Source of the DNA: Mucilaginibacter sp. KACC 22773 | GTDB lineage: Bacteria > Bacteroidota > Bacteroidia > Sphingobacteriales > Sphingobacteriaceae | Assembly (NCBI RefSeq): GCF_028736215.1 | Contig: NZ_CP117883.1 | Coordinates: forward strand, 4,030,001 to 4,094,000 | Reading direction: 5' to 3' | Length of the DNA stretch: 64,000 bases | Shown here: in pieces, positions 57,001-63,319 of the stretch | How the letters are laid out: every line of letters begins with the position of its first letter | How positions within the stretch are numbered: the stretch's first letter is position 1 | The notes under the pieces: generated by a model | The model's database searches: none | What the model was told of the DNA's origin: nothing | Seen by the model: only the letters and a program-made list of their open reading frames with translations | Position numbers and translations under genes: made by a program

Positions 57001-58271
57001 ATGTCACTACTCAAACTATTTGCGTTTCCCGGGTCGTGCTTATATTGGGTAAACTTGCCTGTTTTGCGGTTAAAATAAATCAGGCCGCCACCATTGGTGC
57101 CAATCCACAAGTTTCCCTGTTTGTCTTCTATAAATTTGTAAACATCGTTAAAACTTAAACTACCCGGGTCTGAGGCAAAATGCCTGTACAGAGGAAACCT
57201 AATGATGTTTTTATGATAATAACTTATCCCCTTTTTGAAGGTACCGGCCCATATAATACCTGAAACATCCTTGTAGAGTATCGCACTGTTCTGTTTTAAT
57301 GATGTGGGGTCATCTTCGCGGTTAAGCAGGTAGGTGATTTTAAAGTTCTTTTTGTCCAGTATATTTATACCACCATGGTCAATGGCAATCCATATCAAGC
57401 CATCATTGGCCTGAATAATACTGCTAATGGCATTCCCTTTTAACTTTGCCCCGGCCGATTCCCTATCGATATGCCGCAAAATGCCCGTTGAAGGTTTATA
57501 GTAAAATACACCATACCCACCGTATGGTGCATAAAACCACAAATCATTATCGCTATCGACCGTTAAAGAGTAGGCCCCGTTTTTATTATTGGTTGCCTTA
57601 TTAAAAACATCCGTGCGGTAGCCAATTTTGTTGAGCTTAACATCAAACATCTCTACCATGCCCTCGCTGTAAACAATCCATACATTGCCCTTCGCATCAG
57701 TGGTAATATCGGCAATGGAATTTGCGTATAACGATGGCATGGAATTAACACTATGATAATAGCGTTTGGTTTGCCTGGTTATAGCATTGTATCTGTAAAT
57801 ACCATCGGGGAATAAGAACCAAAAATCGGCAGGGCCCGACCGCACTATTTTAGAAACATTGGAAGAAGCGGGGAGTTTTAAAGAACGGAGCAACGGCTGC
57901 ATATCACTGCTAAATTGCTCTGTTTCGGGATCGTAAAAACAAAAACCGCTGCGGCTAAATATCCACAACTTTTTATTAGGGCCTTCAAAAATTTTGTCTA
58001 CATAATCATTATTAACAGACGTTTTACTATTTACATCATGCTTAAATACTTTAAATGTGTAACCATCATAGCGGTTGAGGCCAGCTGCAGTGCCAAACCA
58101 CATAAAGCCCTTCGAATCTTTAAAAATGCAATTAACCTGGTTGTGCGATAAGCCATCGCTAATATCGAGGTGCGAAAACCGGTACTGGCTGCTTTGCCCA
58201 AAAACATTTATACATCCAAAAATTAATGTAACTAAAAGGAAAAAATAATATTTTACGCGTATGGAGATCAT
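54075..58271 (-). CDS. Hybrid two-component system regulator (HTCS)
   Basis: A 1398-residue one-protein two-component system that senses glycan fragments in the periplasm and switches on the PUL. Order: signal peptide (about 1-25), periplasmic double beta-propeller built from reg_prop repeats (about 30-690; GLSHNQVNCIFKDSKGFMWFGT is the first), Y_Y_Y domain (about 705-790), one membrane helix (about 805-825), histidine kinase (phospho-acceptor His883 in VSHEFRTPL; N-box ERILFNLLSNAFKF; DTGIGIPLEKQGKIFERFF), receiver domain (about 1135-1250; acceptor Asp1188 in VSDISMPEMTG, KPF), and AraC-type DNA-binding domain (about 1295-1390; VGFNTPKYFTKLFKDEY). All key residues are present. Located next to SusC and transcribed in the same direction. 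Confidence 0.97.
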   Translation of the reverse strand: MISIRVKYYFFLLVTLIFGCINVFGQSSQYRFSHLDISDGLSHNQVNCIFKDSKGFMWFGTAAGLNRYDGYTFKVFKHDVNSKTSVNNDYVDKIFEGPNKKLWIFSRSGFCFYDPETEQFSSDMQPLLRSLKLPASSNVSKIVRSGPADFWFLFPDGIYRYNAITRQTKRYYHSVNSMPSLYANSIADITTDAKGNVWIVYSEGMVEMFDVKLNKIGYRTDVFNKATNNKNGAYSLTVDSDNDLWFYAPYGGYGVFYYKPSTGILRHIDRESAGAKLKGNAISSIIQANDGLIWIAIDHGGINILDKKNFKITYLLNREDDPTSLKQNSAILYKDVSGIIWAGTFKKGISYYHKNIIRFPLYRHFASDPGSLSFNDVYKFIEDKQGNLWIGTNGGGLIYFNRKTGKFTQYKHDPGNANSLSSDIIVDLCVDHDQKLWIGTYFGGLDCFDGTTFTHYKHDDKLANSIAEDKVWSILEDSSHRLWIGTFASGLEIFDRSKNIFYHPFKQGEIKSPMIITMFEDKRGNIWTGGYLGIDVILKNGKGVTHYNSNGSNTNSLLDNMVNNINEDSRGLIWISTASGLSVFNPNTNTFTSLTKKNGLPANSISNTLEDNKGTMWVSTSNGLSHVTLTPKATGFNFRFENFDETDGLQGREFNMNSALKTHSGELIFGGVDGFNIFDPKNLEPNVNKLQLIFTDFQLFNKSVSANEAINGHVVLSKVISLTNNIILNHSENIFSIEFAALDFFNPGKVKYQYMLEGFDKGWVNADSRTRKANYTNLDGGDYVFKVRASNSGGAWNPNYILLRIKILPPFWKSTFAYVVYVVLFLGILLLIRQRGIQKIKRQFTAEQEKQEAKLLIEQERKEVKRMQELDQLKTKFLTNVSHEFRTPLSLIMAPVDKMLIRADLEQKQQLGMIRKNARRLLNLVNQLLDFRKMEVQELKLHSKPGDIVKFISEISMSFTDIAEEKGIDFVFDTTIDSLFTSFDHDKIERILFNLLSNAFKFTPYGGQVSVLLNVDGKTADAPLEIKVIDTGIGIPLEKQGKIFERFFQHDIPGSMINQGSGIGLAITHEFVKMHGGEITVESVPDHGSCFIIKLPFVIYAGLETDIVAGDEADIENPGEDSHNEIKTVPKQQRANKMPVVLLVEDNDDFRFYLKDNLKDIFFLIEASNGREGWQKALSQHPDIIVSDISMPEMTGIELCKKLKNDKRTSHIPVVLLTALTGDEEQIKGLEIGANDYMTKPFNFEILLSKIKNILTLRDTYKRTYKKQMDVQLQETPLQNEDEKLLRCIVEYIELNILNESLSVEELSRKMNMSRGSLYNKVLMLTGKSPVEFIRSIRLKKAVYLLENSQMTISQICYEVGFNTPKYFTKLFKDEYKTLPSAYINSVRQKKLSQTEEE

Positions 58272-58627
58272 TATCGAAAGCCCAAAATCAACAGATTAAC
58301 TTCTATAAAGTTAGTACACTAAGGTAGCACAAATGTTGTATAATAAGCGGACATGTGTCAACTTTTGCGTCGATTTTCAATGGACGGGTTATTAAAATAA
58401 AAATGCGTCCGTATCTCACCTCGGACGCATTGACCAGCCTTTTTTCAATTACAATCACAATATTATTATGATCTCTTAAAAAATGCGCCCGTATCGCACC
58501 CCGGACGCATTGACCTGTCTTTCTTCAACTAAATCACAGCTATTATTGTGATGTCTTTAATTTTTTGAACTGGGTTAACAGCGATTTTTAAACACATTGC
58601 ATAAATGGATTTGTACCCGTTTATGCT
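58272..58627. other. 356-bp gap between lectin-GH5 and the hybrid regulator
   Basis: No gene. Carries two tandem 80-bp hairpin units (58401-58560) near the GH5 end and about 130 bp of AT-rich sequence before the regulator start, where its promoter should lie. Confidence 0.7.
58401..58560 (-). repeat. Two tandem 80-bp units, each with a terminator-like hairpin
   Basis: Unit 1 (58401-58480) and unit 2 (58481-58560) have the same length and about 80% identity. Each starts with a 10-bp stem: AATGCGTCCG (58402-58411) with CGGACGCATT (58422-58431); AATGCGCCCG (58482-58491) with CGGACGCATT (58502-58511). The single change in unit 2 keeps pairing as G-U only in - strand RNA. In that RNA each stem is followed by a U-run (58391-58401 and 58475-58483). 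Each unit also has a weaker ATCACA/TGTGAT hairpin. Likely tandem terminators of the lectin-GH5 gene that arose by duplication. Confidence 0.75.
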
Positions 58628-60319
58628 TTATATTTTCACAAACGCCCACTGCTGATTTTTGGCACCGGTGTAGTCCGATTGATCAACCGCGGTGCCATTT
58701 CTGAGTGAAGTTGCTGTTGAAGATGAAACAACTTCGAGGGCTTTCCCACTATTTACATTTATAATTTTGTAGTATCCATTATCAGTTGCCTGAAGTATCC
58801 AATTTTGATTATTACCGCCTGTACCTGTGTAAGCCCATATATCGGCAATACCTCCGTTAGCGCCAGACCAATTATATATCTCCAGACACTTCCCGCTTGT
58901 ATGCATAGGCGTTAACAAATAGTGGCCGCCGCTCCCGGCTTGCACTTTAAATTGTTGGTTTTGTCCGCCCAAATAATCCCATTGATCTGCTGTTGCTCCG
59001 TTAGCACTTGCCCAGCCGCCAATCTCCAAGGCTTTAAAACTAAACCTGTTAACTATCTGATACACGCTTCCAACCTGAATTGCAGAGGAGGTGGCGGTCT
59101 GTGCTCCTTGCACAAGTGCGGCTAACTGCTGTTGATCTTTTACAGCGTACGTCGACCTGTCAATGATCGAACCGGTGTCCCAAAGAAACGGGAGCAGTCC
59201 GTTTGCCAACGCCTGATGGGTAAGGTAATTATACCAATACGCCCTTGAAGCAATATGGAGATCATATGCATCTCCGGTAAGCGAGCGGCGCCCCGCTGCG
59301 AATTCTCCCAATACAACCGGGATGCCATGGTCAACAAACTTCGTTTTCATCGATTGGAAATATCCGTTCAGGTCAGCCTCTTCGCCATAGGTGGCATTGC
59401 GCGTAGGATCGGTGGTAGAGTGATATCCTGAACCCCAATAATAAAACATATTGCCCCATGACGCGTCGCCGTCCATCAAACAGAAATTGTAAGGTGTGTA
59501 GTAATGTACTTCAACCATCATACGATTTGACGCCGGATCTGAAGGAAGGGTGTTCATCAGGTTGTTTGTTTTTGTAATATCGGTATCGGGTCCCTGGATA
59601 ACCAACGTCCTGTAACTGTTACGTCCACCGGTTGATCTGACCGCATTGATAAAAGTTTGATGATAAGAAATCAGAACACCCATCTCTGTGGCATCTGCAA
59701 CACCAGGTTCATTAGTACTTGCAAAAAGCAGATGTTCATCAAAGCCACGCAATTGTGTTGCAATTTGTTCCCAAAGGGCCTTTTGTTTAGCGTTGACGGC
59801 GGGTTGCTTAGCCACTGTACAATTTTGCTGTAACCATCCTCCGTCCCAATGAATATTTAATATTACATACAAACCGTCGTTAACGCAGTATTGCACAACC
59901 TGCTGCACACGACTTAACCATGCTGGATCAACTTTTTCGGTCGCGGTATCAATTATATGTGAATAGTCCCATTGGCAAGGAATCCGGATTGCAGTAAAGC
60001 CACTCTGCTTAACCTTGTCTACAAATGCCTGGGTGATCATCGGGGCTCCCCACCCCTGTTCACTATTGGGGGCTTCCATTGTGTTGCCTATATTAAATCC
60101 TAACTGGATTCTTGAGGCGATCTGAACCGCCGTACTGCTTACCCCGGTTTGATCGGGCGACAATGGCGAAATGTTGTAACTCGGATAACTGGTAGCAGTC
60201 AACGTCTTTTTACTGGTTTTGACAAATGGCGTAACTGCCGAACCGGGAGTTTCCTGCTTGTGGCATCCCGACGCCACCAGAATGATGGCGATGCCGAAAA
60301 AATAGTTTAGTGTTCTCAT
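58628..60319 (-). CDS. GH5 lipoprotein with C-terminal ricin-type beta-trefoil lectin
   Basis: A 563-residue surface lipoprotein (lipobox ASGC, Cys19). The shared linker SYPSYNISPLSPDQTGV leads to the GH5 barrel (about 70-405): QLGFNIGNTMEAPNSEQGWG, LNIHWDGGW, acid/base Glu204 (STNEPGVAD), MVEVHYYTPYN, nucleophile Glu339 (VVLGEFAAG), FLWDTGS. Residues about 415-563 form a ricin B-like domain with repeated NQQF, NQNW and NQQWAF ends (Q-x-W repeats), which would bind galactose-type or xylan-type sugars. It stands apart from the main operon, upstream of the regulator, with its own promoter region and tandem terminators. Closest in sequence to the GH5 at 44106. Confidence 0.93.
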   Translation of the reverse strand: MRTLNYFFGIAIILVASGCHKQETPGSAVTPFVKTSKKTLTATSYPSYNISPLSPDQTGVSSTAVQIASRIQLGFNIGNTMEAPNSEQGWGAPMITQAFVDKVKQSGFTAIRIPCQWDYSHIIDTATEKVDPAWLSRVQQVVQYCVNDGLYVILNIHWDGGWLQQNCTVAKQPAVNAKQKALWEQIATQLRGFDEHLLFASTNEPGVADATEMGVLISYHQTFINAVRSTGGRNSYRTLVIQGPDTDITKTNNLMNTLPSDPASNRMMVEVHYYTPYNFCLMDGDASWGNMFYYWGSGYHSTTDPTRNATYGEEADLNGYFQSMKTKFVDHGIPVVLGEFAAGRRSLTGDAYDLHIASRAYWYNYLTHQALANGLLPFLWDTGSIIDRSTYAVKDQQQLAALVQGAQTATSSAIQVGSVYQIVNRFSFKALEIGGWASANGATADQWDYLGGQNQQFKVQAGSGGHYLLTPMHTSGKCLEIYNWSGANGGIADIWAYTGTGGNNQNWILQATDNGYYKIINVNSGKALEVVSSSTATSLRNGTAVDQSDYTGAKNQQWAFVKI

Positions 60320-60954
60320 ATTTAATGTAAAATTGGTTTCTTGTAAAAAGCGATAAAAATGAAATGCGCGTAGGCTATTGTGGATGTAACAGATCCATTT
60401 AGCCGCCTGATTACATGATCATCAAATGCATAAAACTATATTGCCGATACTTGAATTAGATATATAATTTAATTGGTAATTAGTTTTATTTGTTCCCGGC
60501 CATAAAAATGATAGCGGATAATATCGCCTTCGTTTCAATAACAGCACCTTCGTTCCATATCCGAAAAAAAAATAGTTGTCATTACTTTGAAAACGCGCTC
60601 AGGTTTATTGATCGGGCAGCCAAAAATATAGACCGAAAAAATGGATGAAGGGGTACAAAAGTGAATAAATAGGGCACGAAATGTTCAAATTGACAAATTT
60701 CCCGTGCCTGAGGTGATTGCGGGATACCTGATTGTGGCATTTTTAATATTACAGGCAAATGCACAGGTACAAATATTGACAACCTTAAACAAAAGAGCTC
60801 AGATAAGGGTTAATGCAGCCAAAAGTCTATAATAAGATTGTTCAATCCACCAAAACAGATTAGTCTTGCTTTTTGATACTTGCCTCAATAAACTTATACT
60901 TATATAGTATATTTGGCCTTCAATCAGTTATAACGTTTCTCCTGCAAAGAGTAT
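60320..60954. promoter_or_regulatory. Divergent control region between lectin-GH5 and Crp/Fnr gene
   Basis: 635 bp without a supported gene. It holds ACCAATTA on the - strand (60477-60470, sense for GH5), a direct repeat CCTTCGTTTC (60527-60536) / CCTTCGTTCC (60547-60556) with 20-bp spacing, and a GGCACG/CGTGCC hairpin (60673-60708). CTTCGTTTC also occurs in the second SusC control region (53492-53500). The direct repeat spaced by about two DNA turns would suit an AraC-type DNA-binding domain such as that of the hybrid regulator; this is inference. Confidence 0.5.
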
Positions 60955-61515
60955 ATGGAATTGGCCCAATACATGAATACCAAAATAAAACTTACTGCAG
61001 AAGAAAGCAGTACCATTGATGCAGCCTTCAAACGGGAGTTTTACCCTAAAGGGACAACGTTGACTGATCCGGGAAACCGTTCTCAAAAAGTCCACTTTAT
61101 TGAAAAGGGAATGATCCGTACATTTTATAACAAAGACGGAAAAGATATCACCCATTTCTTTTTTGACGAAAATACCTTTACAATGTCGCTGGAGAGTATT
61201 TACTTTAACAAAACCGACCCATATGGCAGGGAGGTTCTTGAAGAAACAACATTACGTACCATTCAGTTCAGGGAATTTGAAACTTTATTTAACGAAATCG
61301 ACGCATTTAAAAGATTTGCTTTTATGGCATCGGTAGAGACAATAAAACGATTTTCGGACAAACTTTTTTCACTACAGTTCCAAACTGCAGAGCAACGGTA
61401 TAAGTCTATGATAGACAATTATCCCAATATTTTATTGAGGGTGCCGCTTGGACATATCGCCTCATATTTAGGGATTACCCAACAAACCCTAAGCGTTATA
61501 AGGGCCCAGAAATGA
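60955..61515 (+). CDS. Crp/Fnr-family transcriptional regulator
   Basis: A 186-residue regulator. The cyclic-nucleotide-binding-like beta-roll spans about 20-115 (FYPKGTTLTDPGN, FIEKGMIRTFYNKDGKDITHFFF). The dimer helix is followed by a short DNA-binding domain ending RVPLGHIASYLGITQQTLSVIRAQK. The protein stops at the recognition helix, as in the short Bacteroidota members of this family, so it need not be truncated. No cysteine cluster for iron-sulphur binding. It may control the efflux genes 300 bp downstream, but the gap is large enough for separate transcription. Confidence 0.9.
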   Translation: MELAQYMNTKIKLTAEESSTIDAAFKREFYPKGTTLTDPGNRSQKVHFIEKGMIRTFYNKDGKDITHFFFDENTFTMSLESIYFNKTDPYGREVLEETTLRTIQFREFETLFNEIDAFKRFAFMASVETIKRFSDKLFSLQFQTAEQRYKSMIDNYPNILLRVPLGHIASYLGITQQTLSVIRAQK

Positions 61516-61832
61516 TTTCCTTCATAAATGGCGCTTGTAAAAATTCAGGATAAGGTTGCATTTCAGAACGTTTTTGAACAATAACATATCCTTTAAAAAA
61601 ACCTAACGCCATCCTGTCGTGGTGTTCTTCCATTTCTCCATTCGCGTTTATTTTTCATCTTATTTAGTTATTCCACTCATCCGGGTATTAAGTCGTGCTT
61701 TATCCAACTCATTCGCGCATTTGAAGCATATTAAGGGTCGTGCAATTAATTTGCTCACACTTTTCACTTTTTAAGATATCTTAAAAGCAGCCTCACTCCT
61801 CTTGCCTTCCTTTGCATTATAAATTTTCGCTA
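61516..61832 (+). promoter_or_regulatory. Control region before the reductase-like/RND efflux genes
   Basis: 317 bp without a gene. Holds a perfect 18-bp palindrome TTTTAAGATATCTTAAAA (61769-61786) and a perfect 10-bp inverted repeat at 61810-61840 whose right arm contains the start codon of the next gene. Confidence 0.6.
61769..61786. promoter_or_regulatory. Perfect 18-bp palindrome (possible operator)
   Basis: TTTTAAGATATCTTAAAA, 47 bp before the next start codon. Position and symmetry suit a dimeric repressor site controlling the efflux genes. Its regulator is unknown; the adjacent Crp/Fnr protein is one candidate. Confidence 0.45.
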
Positions 61833-61840
61833 ATGCAAAG
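61810..61840 (+). promoter_or_regulatory. Inverted repeat enclosing the start codon
   Basis: CTTTGCATTA (61810-61819) and TAATGCAAAG (61831-61840), perfect 10-bp arms, 11-base loop. The ATG (61833-61835) is inside the right arm, so an mRNA hairpin would hide it. Confidence 0.5.
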
Positions 61841-62240
61841 AGATATCGAAGGAATGGGGATCCATTACATATTTATAACGGACGATCTTGGGATTGCATC
61901 CGTCTTTCCAGCCATAAAGTTCAAATTGACTGACCTAAAATGCCGACAGGTTTCCCTGCTCTATTTTTCTGTAAACAAACAACACATATTCCAAAAAGAG
62001 CTGCAAATACTTGAGAGGCGTTTTCTCACCCAACTCTACGTAAGCTACATCTCAAAAGAAATTGAAGCCGCAACGGTATTTCCAAACGTGGAGATTGAAG
62101 CGGTTTTGAATGCAAACACAATGCCACACATGAATTTCATTCTTTCGGGCAACACAGAATTTATTGAGAAAGTAAAAAGCATACTGCATTTTTTTGATAT
62201 AAACGAAATACAAATACAAATACAATTTTTCACCGAATAA
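61833..62240 (+). CDS. Small protein resembling the NAD-binding half of ferredoxin-NADP reductases
   Basis: 135 residues from ATG 61833 (a TTG at 61812 would add seven). It is not a confident family hit. The order of elements follows the FNR nucleotide-binding domain: GIHYIFITDDLGIASVFPAI near the start (family pattern IAGGTGIAP...), VSLLYFSVNKQHIFQKELQ (LLY..R...I...EL), FILSGNTEFIEKVKSIL (Y.CGP..M...V...L) and a final IQFFTE (I..E.F). The glycine pair and the Cys-Gly of the NAD site are replaced, and the FAD domain is absent, so it may not be an active reductase. 13 bp before the RND adaptor gene and probably cotranscribed with it. Confidence 0.5.
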   Translation: MQRDIEGMGIHYIFITDDLGIASVFPAIKFKLTDLKCRQVSLLYFSVNKQHIFQKELQILERRFLTQLYVSYISKEIEAATVFPNVEIEAVLNANTMPHMNFILSGNTEFIEKVKSILHFFDINEIQIQIQFFTE

Positions 62241-62253
62241 TAAAATATACAAT

Positions 62254-63312
62254 ATGAAAAGATATAAAAAACTAACACAAGTTCTATTTTCCCCAGCTGT
62301 CGCTTCCTTGTTTTTGCTTCCGGGCTGCAAACCGGCAGATAAACATGGCGCTGATAACCCGCCTGTAGGTTTTGCAGTAAAAACCGAGGTGGTACATGCT
62401 GATATTATTGCCAAAGAAGTATCTGTAAGCGGGAATATTGAAGGCAGCACCACCGTGAAACTTGGGTTCCTGGTACCCGGCAAAATCAATTATGTTTCCA
62501 ACAAAGAAGGGGAAACTATTTCTAAAGGGCAATTGATTGCCAGTCTCGATCCAACTAATTACTCCATCGCCAAGGGTTCGGCCGACGTGCAGGTTAGTAC
62601 CGCGACTGACGAATTTAACCGTTTAAACATATTACATGACAGAGGCAGTTTAAGTGAAAGTGACTTTTCAAAAGCAGGTTTCAATTTACAGCAGGCAAAA
62701 CTCCAGCAACAGTTACAGCAAAAGAATCTGTCGGATACGAGGTTGTATTCACCAATCAGCGGCGTATTGCTCAAAAGACAGGCCGAAGTTGGCGAGATTG
62801 TAGCTGTTGGCATACCGCTGTTTGTTATAGCAGATATCAAAAAGGTAAAGGTATTGGCTTATGTTCCTGAAGCTGAACTGCATGAAGTAAAGATTGGACA
62901 AATCAGCAAGATTAACATTTCCTCGCTCGATAAGGTATTCACCGGAAAAGTAATTGAAGTTGGCTCTGCAGCCGATGCTACCTCCAGGGCTTTCACCATT
63001 AAAATTGAACTGGATAACCCAGGATTGCTCATCCGGCCGGGAATGATTGCCGAGGCAAAGATTGCTACTGCGAAAAAAAAGCAGGTGATATTATTACCGG
63101 CAGAATGCATTCAGCAGGATCTGGCAAATCAGAGCTACGTTTTTGTGCTGGATAAAACTCAGAACAAGGTATTTAAGCGCAGAATAAGCCTGGGAGATAT
63201 GTTTGACAACAAAATTGAAATTATATCGGGGCTTACCGACGGCGAAGTGGTGATTACCAGCGGCCAGAAAAGATTATCTGACGGCTCATCAATTTCTATA
63301 ACTAATAAATAA
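62254..63312 (+). CDS. RND efflux periplasmic adaptor (membrane fusion protein)
   Basis: A 352-residue lipoprotein (lipobox LPGC, Cys25) of the HlyD/AcrA type, linking the inner-membrane pump to an outer-membrane channel. Barrel-sandwich halves (about 65-95, GKINYVSNKEGETISKGQLIASLD, and about 155-190, SPISGVLLKRQAEVGEIVAVG) flank a short helical hairpin (about 100-150). A beta-barrel domain (about 195-275) and a membrane-proximal domain (about 285-350) complete it. It is 7 bp before the pump gene. Substrate unknown. Confidence 0.93.
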   Translation: MKRYKKLTQVLFSPAVASLFLLPGCKPADKHGADNPPVGFAVKTEVVHADIIAKEVSVSGNIEGSTTVKLGFLVPGKINYVSNKEGETISKGQLIASLDPTNYSIAKGSADVQVSTATDEFNRLNILHDRGSLSESDFSKAGFNLQQAKLQQQLQQKNLSDTRLYSPISGVLLKRQAEVGEIVAVGIPLFVIADIKKVKVLAYVPEAELHEVKIGQISKINISSLDKVFTGKVIEVGSAADATSRAFTIKIELDNPGLLIRPGMIAEAKIATAKKKQVILLPAECIQQDLANQSYVFVLDKTQNKVFKRRISLGDMFDNKIEIISGLTDGEVVITSGQKRLSDGSSISITNK

Positions 63313-63319
63313 AACCGAA

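Noticed and set aside
58401..58560. Repeats considered as a CRISPR array
   Set aside because: Only two 80-bp units, contiguous without distinct spacers, and no cas genes nearby.
60582..60782. 66-residue - strand open frame upstream of the Crp/Fnr gene
   Set aside because: No family, repetitive Phe/Pro/Val composition, covers a hairpin; probably chance.
60955..61515. Crp/Fnr protein considered truncated because it ends at the recognition helix
   Set aside because: Short forms ending soon after this helix are normal in Bacteroidota; no continuing frame after the stop suggests a lost tail.
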